A stretch of DNA of 64,000 nucleotides from Acidobacteriota bacterium (lineage in GTDB: Bacteria; Acidobacteriota; Terriglobia; Terriglobales; Acidobacteriaceae): the NCBI GenBank assembly GCA_013289765.1, contig JABCZI010000005.1, positions 1 to 64,000 of the forward strand, given 5' to 3'. Both the position numbers and the translations under genes were made by a program. Below the pieces are notes generated by a model. That model was not told the origin of the DNA and ran no database searches. It saw only the letters and a program-made list of their open reading frames with translations. Of this stretch, positions 52,162 to 60,541 are shown piece after piece; position 1 is the first letter of the stretch, and each line of letters opens with the position of its first letter.

Positions 52162-53944
52162 AAAAATACTGGAGCAGTTCTCGGTTTCCGTCTCTGCCCA
52201 TGTCTCGTGCCCAGACAACCTTAGACTGGTCAATATCTGCATCGTTGTAAACCCACTCGCTACTTATGTCGTGCTCGTCATCGTAGCTTACGATGACAAG
52301 CTGCGGGCGGGGCATTTGTTGGAGCTGATGCATGATCGCCGCCCTCTCCAAATTGCCTCTAGGCCATGCGGGTTCAATGGGAACGTGAGCGATGACGGCG
52401 GTGAGGCGCAGAAGGATCATAGCGCAGGCCAGTACGGGAATCGCGCGAACCACAGCTTTCCCCAACGGACGGCGAGACGGCAACCATTGCCAGAGGTGAC
52501 GCATGCACTGTATCAGTACCAGGTAGAGCGCACAGGTTGCGGGAGCGAGATAGTGGGGACTGCTCCAGGTTTCGACCGACAATGCCGCGATCATAGCGGC
52601 GCATGTAAGAACGGGCAATCGCATTTTTCGCTGACGAATAACCCACGGCAACGCCAATAGCGGCAGGGTAAGAAGCGGATCCAGATAGAACTGCCACCAG
52701 GAAAATAATTTCTGCGAATACTGGCGCAGATAGCCATTGAAAGTATGACTCGTCTTGAACACTGCCAGTTCCCAATCGTAAAAATCACGTATGACTTTGT
52801 CGTTATGTACGTTCTCGGAGGGGGGCGTTTGCCAAAGGAAAAACGGTGCGGCGGCGTACGTCTCGGCGTCTACCTGATAGGTCATCCGAAACGGGTTGCC
52901 GGTTACGCGGTAATAGTAATAGCTGGTGGCTACGGATGCGGCGAGCAGTACAAGGACAATCGGCAAAATCACGCGCGATAGCGCGCGTTTGAGAGGAGGG
53001 CGATTCCTTCCCATTAGCCACGGCAGCATGGCGCCGGCGACGGTGATAGCAAAGATTAATCCTTCATAGGGGCGGCTGTTGGCCAGTATCACAAGCCCCA
53101 GACTCATGATCAATGCGTCGCGCGTTCGAAGATGTTTGCGGAGCCGCGGCCAGGCTCCGAGAGCCAGCGCGCCGCCGAGTGCCACAATCGACGTCGACCA
53201 GTAACCGTTCATCCAATAGCTCAGCAGGCCTAACCGAAGCACGGCGAGGGCGGCTCCAAGCAGCGCCCATGTCGGCGGCAGCCAGCCTTGCAGCATCCAG
53301 CAGAGAGCCGAACACATGAGAGCGGTGACAAGGAGTTGACCAATCCAGGGATGGCCCAGGAGTTGCCCGCCGGCAAGAACCATTCCTTCCGCCGGGGGAT
53401 AAATCGACATGTAGGTGGGCTTTTGGATGATGTGGAAACTCTCGAAATGCATCCACATGGGATGAGTAGAGTTTGTAAGTCTGCCGTGTGCGAAAGTGTC
53501 GGCGGCGAGCAGGTAGCTGAACTCATCATGGCTTTTGGGTTGGGGAATGCCGAGAATTGGAATTAGCGCGCTCCTGATTACAATGACGCTCAGACCCACC
53601 AGGAGAACGGCGAGTCGCCGGCGGCGTGCCAGACGGGCGAATGCCCTCTCAATTTTGGAAAAGGCGGGGGGCCGGCCGCGACCGGAACTGTGGCGCGACG
53701 AGTAAAGAATCAGCACCCCGGCGGCGGCCACAAAGAAAAATTCGATAATGGTCAGAAACAAAGTAGCCACCGAGCGTAAAGGTTGAGCATCGGAAGATGA
53801 CGTCGAGCGGCAGTCAAGAAAGATCGGTTCGGCTTTCCGATAGTAGAGCACACTCCGATAAAATGTCGCTACTAACGCGGGCAACAGGGGAATAAAGGCG
53901 GAGGCCTGAGCACTACAATCTAACGATGTTGCGGAAATTCGCAT
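52094..53944 (-). CDS. Large membrane glycosyltransferase, GT39-like
   Basis: 616 aa as opened from the ATG at 53944; the first 19 bp overlap the divergent gene at 53926, so a later start (near the first strong helix, residues 60-80) is possible. It has about 11 membrane segments. The loop HDEFSYLLAADTFAHGRLTN carries the expected D/E pair of the GT-C fold, and SIYPPAEGMVLAGGQLLGHPWIGQ follows. It ends at 52094 inside the 3' end of the previous gene. It probably uses a lipid-linked sugar donor. Confidence 0.8.
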   Translation of the reverse strand: MRISATSLDCSAQASAFIPLLPALVATFYRSVLYYRKAEPIFLDCRSTSSSDAQPLRSVATLFLTIIEFFFVAAAGVLILYSSRHSSGRGRPPAFSKIERAFARLARRRRLAVLLVGLSVIVIRSALIPILGIPQPKSHDEFSYLLAADTFAHGRLTNSTHPMWMHFESFHIIQKPTYMSIYPPAEGMVLAGGQLLGHPWIGQLLVTALMCSALCWMLQGWLPPTWALLGAALAVLRLGLLSYWMNGYWSTSIVALGGALALGAWPRLRKHLRTRDALIMSLGLVILANSRPYEGLIFAITVAGAMLPWLMGRNRPPLKRALSRVILPIVLVLLAASVATSYYYYRVTGNPFRMTYQVDAETYAAAPFFLWQTPPSENVHNDKVIRDFYDWELAVFKTSHTFNGYLRQYSQKLFSWWQFYLDPLLTLPLLALPWVIRQRKMRLPVLTCAAMIAALSVETWSSPHYLAPATCALYLVLIQCMRHLWQWLPSRRPLGKAVVRAIPVLACAMILLRLTAVIAHVPIEPAWPRGNLERAAIMHQLQQMPRPQLVIVSYDDEHDISSEWVYNDADIDQSKVVWARDMGRDGNRELLQYFSNRQSWLLDVDNHTPRPVPYPR

Positions 53945-55041
53945 CTCGGCCAGACTGGCAGATAGCCTTAGCAGTAACTGCGGTGTTGCGCGTATTTTAT
54001 TCAGCCACGGCAGCGGTGTTCTTGCCGTTCCTCCATCCGAGCGCGCGTTTGATTCAAAGCAATTCGCTCACGGAGAACCTGACTGCTCCGCACGGTATTT
54101 ATTATGCGTTGCTTGGGATTTGGGAGCGCTTCGACACGCTTTGGTTTTTGCATATCGCGGAACACGGCTACGATCTGCCCATGGCAGTGATTTTTTATCC
54201 TTTGTACCCATTGGCCATCAGAGCCGCGAGTTGGATATTGCCGCCGATCCTGGCTGCGCTACTAGTCTCTACGAGTGCGACATTCTTTTTCTTCTGGGGA
54301 CTTCTTAGACTGGCGGGATCCGAATTGCCGGACAGGGGAAAACTCTACGTGCTGTTATTAATCTTGGTCTGGCCTACCAGCTTTATTCTCTTCGCCGGCT
54401 ACGCGGAATCGTTGACTCTTGCTCTGATCGTCTGGGCAGTCATCTTTGCTCGACAGGGACGATGGGGAGCAGCCACAATTTGCGGATTGATGGCGGGATT
54501 GAGCCGGCCCTCGGGGGTGCTGGTGTCGATTCCGCTATTTGTTATGGCACTGCGCAGTCGGCGCGCTGCGTCCCTGCCGGTGGTTCTCACTCCTTTAGGT
54601 ACCCTCACTTATTGGGTTTGGCTGCGATGGTCGGGACACAGTTCCGTGGTCGATGCTTACCGACTTCATCAGGGAGCGACCCTGGCGCTACCCTGGAACG
54701 GCTTGGGAGAAGCCTTGCGGCTGGTAGTCACCCAGGGAGATATCCTGCTTGCGATGAAGTTGGCAGCTCTGATCTTCTTCGCTGTACTCAGTCTGCGCCC
54801 CCACACTCGCCTCGAAGACAAGCTGTTCGGACTGGCCGTTATCCTGCAGATGCTGATGTACACCGGGCGACCGCTTTTGGGGGCCATGCGATACTTGCTG
54901 CTCGTTTATCCCGCATTCATGGTGCTGGGCGGCTATGCCCGTCGGCAGAATTCGCAACCGTTCATCTTCTACCTCGTTGCCTTGGAAGTCCTAAACTTAT
55001 CGTGGATGTGGGCGTTTCTTAACTGGTCGTTGGTTTTGTAA
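53926..55041 (+). CDS. PIG-V-like (GT76-type) mannosyltransferase
   Basis: 371 aa, about nine membrane segments. The GT-C type motif is ALLGIWERFDTLWFLHIAEHGYDLP, then IFYPLYPLAIRAASWI and LAGYAESLTLALIVWAVIFARQGRWGAATICGLMAGLSRPSGVL, all typical of PIG-V/GPI mannosyltransferase-2-like bacterial proteins. It may transfer mannose from polyprenyl-phosphate-mannose to an envelope glycan or protein. It shares its 5' edge with the divergent GT39-like gene. Confidence 0.85.
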   Translation: MLRKFASRPDWQIALAVTAVLRVFYSATAAVFLPFLHPSARLIQSNSLTENLTAPHGIYYALLGIWERFDTLWFLHIAEHGYDLPMAVIFYPLYPLAIRAASWILPPILAALLVSTSATFFFFWGLLRLAGSELPDRGKLYVLLLILVWPTSFILFAGYAESLTLALIVWAVIFARQGRWGAATICGLMAGLSRPSGVLVSIPLFVMALRSRRAASLPVVLTPLGTLTYWVWLRWSGHSSVVDAYRLHQGATLALPWNGLGEALRLVVTQGDILLAMKLAALIFFAVLSLRPHTRLEDKLFGLAVILQMLMYTGRPLLGAMRYLLLVYPAFMVLGGYARRQNSQPFIFYLVALEVLNLSWMWAFLNWSLVL

Positions 55042-55092
55042 GCCGCCGCTCTGACGATAGCGGTCGGCAATAGCGCCCGGTAACTCGCACAG

Positions 55093-56163
55093 CTATTTTT
55101 CCGCCGGTTCCCGCTCGTCTGCCTTCTGGAACAGGCCATCGACGATCTGGATCATTTCGCTGTCTACCGTGCGGTTGCGCGAGATCGCTTCAAGCAAGGG
55201 GATCGAAACGATTTTGTTAGAGCGGAGGGCGGCCATGCATCCGAATTCGCCGCGGTGCACCATGTCGATCGCTCCCAGGCCGTAGCGCGTGGCCAGCACG
55301 CGGTCGAAGGCGCTGGGCGAGCCGCCGCGCTGAATGTGTCCCAGAACCACGGCGCGGGTTTCGAAGCCGGTGCGTTTTTCGATTTCACGGGCCAGGATGT
55401 TGGCAATGCCGCCGAGTTTCACATGGCCGAATTCGTCTTTGCCCATGTCTTGCAGAACCGGAGATCCCTGGCCCGGTTCAGACGAAAATTTCGCGCCCTC
55501 GGCCACGACCACGATGGAAAAGTAACGGCCGCGCTCGTGCCGCTGGCGGATCGAGTCCGCAACTTTGTCGACATCAAACGGGCGCTCGGGGATGAGAATT
55601 ACGTCGGCGCCGCCGGCAATGCCGCTGTAAAGCGCGATCCAGCCTGCGTCGCGCCCCATCACTTCCACGACCATCACGCGGTTGTGAGCCTCGGCGGTGG
55701 TATGGACGCGATCCAGCGCTTCGCAGACGATGTTGCAGGCGGTATCAAATCCAAAAGTGTAATCGGTGCCGCCCAGATCGTTGTCGATCGTTTTGGGAAC
55801 ACCAATCACTTTGGCGCCACGTTCGTGAAGTTTTTGCGCGACCGAAAGCGTGTCGTCGCCGCCGATTGCGATCAAAGCGTCGATCTGGTTTTTCTCGAGC
55901 GTAGCCATGCAGCGGTCGATGCCGTCGGAGCGCTTCGAGGGATTGGTTCGCGAGGTGCGCAGAATTGTGCCGCCCCGGGGCAGAATGCCGCCTACTGCAT
56001 CGAGATCGAGCGGCATACTCTTGTCTTCAACCACGCCTCGCCAGCCTTCCATGAAGCCGATGAATTCGTCTTCGTAGGTGAAGATGCCTTTGCGCACCAC
56101 CGCGCGAATCACCGCATTCAGGCCAGGACAATCCCCTCCACCGGTCAACATAGCAATCTTCAT
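55093..56163 (-). CDS. pfkA: Phosphofructokinase, PPi-dependent type by signature residues
   Basis: 356 aa. The PFK fold is unmistakable: MLTGGGDCPGLNAVIRAVV, FMEGWRGVVED, LPRGGTILRTSRTNP, FDTACNIVCEALDRVHTTAEAHNRVMVVEVMGRDAGWIAL and LGHIQRGGSPSAFDRVLATR. The two positions that separate phosphoryl donors read Asp104 (IGGDDTL) and Lys124 (PKTIDND), the PPi type; ATP-PFK has Gly at both. It is therefore predicted to catalyse the reversible pyrophosphate-linked reaction. It is transcribed alone, with no visible regulation. Confidence 0.93.
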   Translation of the reverse strand: MKIAMLTGGGDCPGLNAVIRAVVRKGIFTYEDEFIGFMEGWRGVVEDKSMPLDLDAVGGILPRGGTILRTSRTNPSKRSDGIDRCMATLEKNQIDALIAIGGDDTLSVAQKLHERGAKVIGVPKTIDNDLGGTDYTFGFDTACNIVCEALDRVHTTAEAHNRVMVVEVMGRDAGWIALYSGIAGGADVILIPERPFDVDKVADSIRQRHERGRYFSIVVVAEGAKFSSEPGQGSPVLQDMGKDEFGHVKLGGIANILAREIEKRTGFETRAVVLGHIQRGGSPSAFDRVLATRYGLGAIDMVHRGEFGCMAALRSNKIVSIPLLEAISRNRTVDSEMIQIVDGLFQKADEREPAEK

Positions 56164-56607
56164 TTTCGCTCCAATATGTCTGCTGCAATATCGTTTTTCT
56201 ACAGCTATGAGTTCGGACGAATCAAACCTTGGACTAACTCCCGCACGCGGACTTCAGCGACAGCCCGAAACGCAGGAACAGCAGTCACCGGGAAGAACCA
56301 GATTATCACCAAAGGGGAGGGAACTTAACGAATGGGCGAGGGCGTCAGCGTCCCGTCCTCGTCGCAGACGTCACGAACTCGCTTGTGCGGAATGGACATT
56401 CACTTCGACGTTGCTCAGGACGAGCAGTCAGTAGCCGTTGACGTTGATATTTGAGGCGAAGGGTCAGCCTCGAGTTGACGGGAGTCGGGGACGGGGCCGC
56501 GGATTCCCCACCGGGCTTTTAACCCGGTGAGAAATGACGGGGGAATCGTGATCGACCTGCAGGGTCCCGCCGGGCGAGACTACAGGACGCGACGGGAACA
56601 GTGATTC
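56164..56607. other. Intergenic region with a palindromic repeat
   Basis: No gene is convincing in these 440 bp. The only clear structure is the accgggc-type palindrome at 56503-56540 (see repeat). The left part must hold the pfkA promoter; the ribosome site of pfkA reads gagcgaaa just before the ATG. Confidence 0.5.
56503..56540. repeat. Palindromic repeat, accgggc family
   Basis: caccgggctt / aacccggtg with a following agaaatgac matches the core of the elements at 862-893 and 44665-44705. It is in a non-coding gap. Confidence 0.75.
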
Positions 56608-56916
56608 CTAGTGCCTGTCGTTGTCGTGATGTTCGCGATCGTCGTCGGGATGAGCATGGCGCCAATTCCAATATTGCGACTGCTCTCTCTTATTCGACTT
56701 GGAATATTCGTGAGACTCGCGATGGTTTTCGGTGAGGTATTGGTTCCAGGCATGATTCTCGTGGTCGTCCCAGTTGTGATAATCGCGGTGATTTTTATCG
56801 TAGACGCGGATCTGAACATTGGCCTCTTGTGGCACGGGCGCGGCCATGATTGAGATGGGCGCAGCGAGAGCGGCGGTGAGAAAGAGTGACGCAAGGTAAT
56901 GATGGGAACGATGCAT
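56608..56916 (-). CDS. Small secreted acidobacterial protein (HNWDDxE type)
   Basis: 102 aa from the ATG at 56916 with ggag 6 nt upstream. Residues 1-26 are a signal peptide (YLASLFLTAALAAPISIMAAP). The mature part is rich in His, Asp, Glu, Arg: VYDKNHRDYHNWDDHENHAWNQYL, then SKSNKREQSQYWNWRHAHPDDD and a His/Asp-rich end. This is a type I recognise from Acidobacteria, of unknown function; the His/Asp-rich surface could bind metal. It is transcribed alone. Confidence 0.75.
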   Translation of the reverse strand: MHRSHHYLASLFLTAALAAPISIMAAPVPQEANVQIRVYDKNHRDYHNWDDHENHAWNQYLTENHRESHEYSKSNKREQSQYWNWRHAHPDDDREHHDNDRH

Positions 56917-57163
56917 GTGATCTCCAAAGTCCAAGTGTCCGCGTTGGGAAGGCGGCAGAGACAAGTGTGCGCCGACGGCTAGAGGAATAATGTGTCATAG
57001 TGCTCACATTCGAGGGACGAGGCTGATGATTACGTCATTTAATGAGGCGTCATGAGCCTGTGGAAAATCTTGTCAAGACCCTGCAGCCCCCACGATTCGA
57101 TTAAGTTGTTGAGTCTACTGAGTAAATAAATATAGCTAACATGTCACAGTTTCGCTATTCATT

Positions 57164-57173
57164 GTGCTATAAT
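57164..57173 (+). promoter_or_regulatory. Extended -10 promoter with no gene after it
   Basis: tgtgctataat gives a perfect TATAAT (57168-57173) with an upstream TG (57164-57165 and tgc), an extended -10. A candidate -35 (gtcaca, 57143-57148) is 19 bp away. Transcription would start near 57180 and meet the hairpin at 57191-57224. Confidence 0.55.
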
Positions 57174-57190
57174 AGATATATAAAGTGAAA

Positions 57191-57224
57191 ACAGCGGCGC
57201 AGCCCCTTCGGGGTTTGCGCCGTT
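57191..57224. terminator. Strong hairpin, probable terminator of ubiD
   Basis: cggcgca...cccc / gggg...tgcgccg forms a long GC-rich stem with a ttc loop. On the minus strand it is followed by gttttcacttt, so it can end the ubiD gene (stop at 57310). On the plus strand it follows the promoter above and is trailed by gtgttta. Confidence 0.75.
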
Positions 57225-57278
57225 CGTGTTTACGGTCAAACACAGGATGATCCGAGTCGAGGTCTTCAAAATCACAAG

Positions 57279-57305
57279 CGACGGACAAGAATGTCCGTCC
57301 CACAC
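57279..57305. repeat. Palindromic repeat, acggaca family
   Basis: gacggacaagaatgtccgtc followed by ccacac: arms acggaca and tgtccgt. Same type as 1031-1056, preceded by the same kind of purine-rich string (aaaatcacaag). It lies just past the ubiD stop. Confidence 0.8.
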
Positions 57306-57309
57306 GGTC

Positions 57310-58962
57310 TTATTCAATCCCCAACTCTTTTGCCAGTACCTTCCACTTGCTATCCACTAACGCTTTCGTCTTCGCGTCCATGACAATTTCATCGGGCCAG
57401 GGGCGGGTGAAGCCTTCGGTGGGCCACTTGCGGGTGGCGTCGATGCCCATCTTGGAGCCGTAGTTGGCGAGGCGACTGGCGTGGTCGAGCGAGTCGACGG
57501 GGCCGAGTGTGAATTGGATGTCGCGCTCGGGGTCGATATGGTTGAGCACTTTGAGGGTCACGTCGGGAATGTTCTGCACGTCTACGTCTTCATCGACGAC
57601 GATGATGCACTTGGTGAACATGGCTTGGCCGAGCGACCAGATGGCATTCATTACTTTGCGGGCCTGGCCGGGATAGGATTTGCGGATCGACACAATCATC
57701 AGGTTGTGAAAGACGCCTTCGATGGGAAGATTGATGTCGATCAATTCAGGAATGGTGAGGCGCATCAACGGAAGAAAAACGCGCTCGACGGCTTTGCCCA
57801 TGTAGGCGTCTTCCATGGGCGGCTTGCCGACGATGGTGGTGGCGTAGATAGGATCTTTTCTATGCGTGATGCAGGTGACGTGAAACACCGGATAAAGATC
57901 CTCAAGAGAGTAGAAGCCAGTGTGATCGCCGAAAGGGCCCTCGGTGCGGAGTTCGTCGAGATTGACGTAGCCTTCGAGAACGATTTCGCTGCTCGCTGGA
58001 ACTTCGAGGTTGACGGTTTCGCATTTCACCAGTTCGACCGGGGCAGCGCGAAGAAATCCAGCGATGAGATATTCTTCGACGTCAGGTGGCGCGGGGACGA
58101 TGGCGGAGAAAGTTACAGCGGGATCGGTGCCGATGGCGACGGCGACTTCCATTTTGCCGGACGGGTGATCTGTTTTAGCCAAGACTTGCCCACCGGAGGT
58201 GCGGGCCATTAAATCTACAGCTGCGAAGTTTCCGTCTTTCGCAAAAGATGTGGAAGGTGGTGCCCCCTCTTGCCTGGAAGCCGAATTGCGCATGGCTTGA
58301 CGATAGTGCTCCGCCGCAACCTTCTGTCGCTGCCAATGCGCGCCAGTGGTTTGGCCATCGTAGACCTGGAGGCGGTACATGCCCAGGTTTCGTTTTCCCG
58401 TCTTTGGGTCCCGCGTGGTGACGCAAGGGAGCGTGATGAAGCGTCCGGCGTCTTGCGGCCAGCACTGCAGGATGGGGAAGTCGGGCAGCGAAAAGTCGTC
58501 GCGTTTGATGACTTCTTTGCAGGGGCCGGTGGGAACTGTTTTTGGGAAAAACTTTCCGGCTTCGGTGAGGAGTGGAAGCATTTTTAGTTTGTCGAGGAAG
58601 CCTTGCGGGGATTTTACTTCGAGAAACATTTTGATGCGGTCGCCGAATTCGTCGAAGGAGTTAACGCCGAGAGCGAGTTTCATGCGGGCTTCGGAGCCGA
58701 ACTGGTTGATCAGGACTTGAGCGCCGGGATGGCCTTTGATGTTTTGGAAGAGAAGGGCAGGGCCACCGGGTTTTGCAGGGCTCCGCCTCGCTCCGCTTGG
58801 CGGGACAGCCGAGGCGGCTGTCGCTACGTGAGTCGTGCCTTTGCTGACGCGATCGGTTATCTCGGCAATCTCTAGAATCGGATCGACTTCGGTTTGGATG
58901 CGCTTGAGTTCGCCGGCGCGGTCGAGAGCGGCGATCCACTGGCGGAGGTCGTCGAAGGGCAA
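57310..58962 (-). CDS. ubiD: UbiD-family prenylated-FMN decarboxylase
   Basis: 550 aa from a TTG (aggagactccc upstream). Family blocks: PFDDLRQWIAALDRAGELKRI, ALLFQNIKGHPGAQVLINQFGSEARMKLALG, WPQDAGRFITLPCVTTRDPKTGKRNLGMYRLQV, EGPFGDHTGFYSLEDLYPVFHVTCITHRKDPIYATTIVGKPP and IPEVTL-like IPDVTLKVLNHIDPERD. UbiD members decarboxylate aromatic or enoic acids with prFMN; given mqnE, a role in the late decarboxylation of the futalosine menaquinone route is plausible. It is longer than usual because of two inserts, at about residues 43-66 and 225-265; the first is made of palindromic repeat DNA. Confidence 0.92.
   Translation of the reverse strand: MPFDDLRQWIAALDRAGELKRIQTEVDPILEIAEITDRVSKGTTHVATAASAVPPSGARRSPAKPGGPALLFQNIKGHPGAQVLINQFGSEARMKLALGVNSFDEFGDRIKMFLEVKSPQGFLDKLKMLPLLTEAGKFFPKTVPTGPCKEVIKRDDFSLPDFPILQCWPQDAGRFITLPCVTTRDPKTGKRNLGMYRLQVYDGQTTGAHWQRQKVAAEHYRQAMRNSASRQEGAPPSTSFAKDGNFAAVDLMARTSGGQVLAKTDHPSGKMEVAVAIGTDPAVTFSAIVPAPPDVEEYLIAGFLRAAPVELVKCETVNLEVPASSEIVLEGYVNLDELRTEGPFGDHTGFYSLEDLYPVFHVTCITHRKDPIYATTIVGKPPMEDAYMGKAVERVFLPLMRLTIPELIDINLPIEGVFHNLMIVSIRKSYPGQARKVMNAIWSLGQAMFTKCIIVVDEDVDVQNIPDVTLKVLNHIDPERDIQFTLGPVDSLDHASRLANYGSKMGIDATRKWPTEGFTRPWPDEIVMDAKTKALVDSKWKVLAKELGIE
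58764..58836. repeat. Palindromic repeat inserted in the ubiD reading frame
   Basis: The segment encodes about residues 43-66 of UbiD (HVATAASAVPPSGARRSPAK) that other family members lack between the conserved RV(S)KG and GPALLF. At DNA level it contains gacagccg (58804-58811) / cggctgtc (58815-58822) with a 3 nt loop, next to ctccgcctcgctccgcttgg. The wording and composition match intergenic palindromes rather than a domain, so it looks like an in-frame repeat insertion. Confidence 0.6.
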
Positions 58963-59034
58963 AGGGAGTCTCCTGGAACGAATGATTATAGCGAGTTCTC
59001 AGTGAACGGTCGCGAGTGTAGTGGGACTGGCAAA

Positions 59035-59066
59035 ACCAAGATCCCTCGCTGCGCTCGGGATGGCAA
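59035..59066. repeat. Small palindromic repeat upstream of ubiD
   Basis: agatccctcgctgcgctcgg followed by gatggca: arms atccc / gggat around cgctgcg. It sits in the 125 bp gap between the ubiD start and the stop of the PRC/CBS gene. Confidence 0.6.
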
Positions 59067-59087
59067 GTGAATTGGAATGAACAATCC

Positions 59088-60341
59088 TTACAGTTTGCCG
59101 CGGAGCATGGTGATCACGTCATCGGAGGTGATGACGCCGACGAGTTTGTTGTCCTTGTCGACTACAGGAAGAGTGATGAGGTTGTATTTGTCAAAAAGTT
59201 CAGCGACCTGATTCTCATTGGTTGCAGTGTGAGTGAAGATCAGGGGTTCCCGCGCGAGCGACATCAGGAGCGTAGTCGAATCGGCGAGGATGAGCTTGGC
59301 GAGAGGAACGGCGCCGACGAGTCGGCCATAGGAATCGACGAGGTAGATAGTGCTGACCGATTCCACTCCACCTTCGAACTCGCGCATGACACTAATGGCA
59401 TTCTCTACGGTGGCGGAAATCGGAACCGCGAGGAACTCCGTGGTCATGCGGCCGGCAGCGGTCTCTTCGCGGTGTTCAAGAAGTTCGACGACTTCCTGGC
59501 TGGCCTCGGGAGTCATCTCGACGAGAATCTGTTCGGTATGGTCCTGCGAGAGATCGGCGAGAAGGTCGGCGGCAGCGTCGGGATCCATTTCCTCGACAAT
59601 GTCGGCGGCGCGTTCGGAGTCGAGAGATTCGACAATCGATTTCTGGACGCGGGGATCGACCTCTTCCAGAGTCTCGGCGGCGACGTCTTCGTCAAGGGTG
59701 CGGAAGACGGCTTCGCGCTCATTGGGGGCGAGGTCTTCGATGATATCGGCAATGTCGGCGGGGTGAAGGGTGGCCAGGCCCTCATGAGAAATCTTGAGTT
59801 TGATGCGGCGCGCCGCATTGGTTTCAATGAGGTCGACGAAACTCCACGGTATGGTGCGCGGAGGAATTTTGTCCAGCAGGATATGAAGAGTGGCGCGGGG
59901 CGCGAGGCCGCGAAGCAGGCGGCGGATGGCGCCGCGAACGCCGATGTCGACGGACTGGATGCGGAGGGTGGCGTGGGTATCTCCGCCTTGAATTGGAGCA
60001 TCGACTTGCAGGTCGACATCGTTGACTCGAACCACTTTGCGGCCGTGGACGTCGATCACCTGCTGATCGAGAAGGTCGCGTTCGAGCAGGAACAAACCTT
60101 CAGCGCCATTGGCGGCGGGCCACTCCGAGGGGTCGGTGGAGGCGTGAACGTTGCCGTCGATGGTGGAGACGGAGGCGAAGGGAAGGACGCGGTTGCCGGT
60201 TTTCGTCTTAACGATGAATGAGGCAATCCGATTTCGGTCTTCCTGAGGGGCGAGGGTGACTTCGCGCACTCTTCCCGTGGCCGCGCCCGACGGGCCATAG
60301 ACGGTGGCGCCCAGAAGTTCGGAAAGAGGCAGCGTGGTCAT
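59088..60341 (-). CDS. PRC-barrel / MgtE-N / CBS protein without membrane part
   Basis: 417 aa from the ATG at 60341. Residues 1-110 hold two PRC-barrel-like units (LLGATVYGPSGAATGRVREV, LLDQQVIDVHGRKVVRVNDV). Residues 180-280 are an MgtE N-terminal superhelix with repeated LHPADIADIIEDLAPNEREAVF and LDSERAADIVEEMDPDAAADLLADL. Two CBS domains follow (about 290-415: FLAVPISATVENAISVMREF, LITLPVVDKDNKLVGVITSDDVI). No transmembrane channel follows, unlike true MgtE Mg2+ channels. It may be a cytosolic Mg2+/nucleotide sensor that acts on another transporter. Confidence 0.9.
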   Translation of the reverse strand: MTTLPLSELLGATVYGPSGAATGRVREVTLAPQEDRNRIASFIVKTKTGNRVLPFASVSTIDGNVHASTDPSEWPAANGAEGLFLLERDLLDQQVIDVHGRKVVRVNDVDLQVDAPIQGGDTHATLRIQSVDIGVRGAIRRLLRGLAPRATLHILLDKIPPRTIPWSFVDLIETNAARRIKLKISHEGLATLHPADIADIIEDLAPNEREAVFRTLDEDVAAETLEEVDPRVQKSIVESLDSERAADIVEEMDPDAAADLLADLSQDHTEQILVEMTPEASQEVVELLEHREETAAGRMTTEFLAVPISATVENAISVMREFEGGVESVSTIYLVDSYGRLVGAVPLAKLILADSTTLLMSLAREPLIFTHTATNENQVAELFDKYNLITLPVVDKDNKLVGVITSDDVITMLRGKL

Positions 60342-60541
60342 CCCGCGTAGAGAATAGCGGAGATTTGCGGGAGAGAGAAATGAATTGTGCGGAGTGGAAG
60401 AAAAAATCTTCACAGAGGCCGGAAATACGGATCCATTGGAACTGGGCGTGGCGGGCTGAAAGACGTAGATCCTCGAAAATGGCTTAGAATTGCCGCCCGT
60501 ATAATACGGCGGAAACCAGAGCGCAGCGTGGTGGGGGGATT

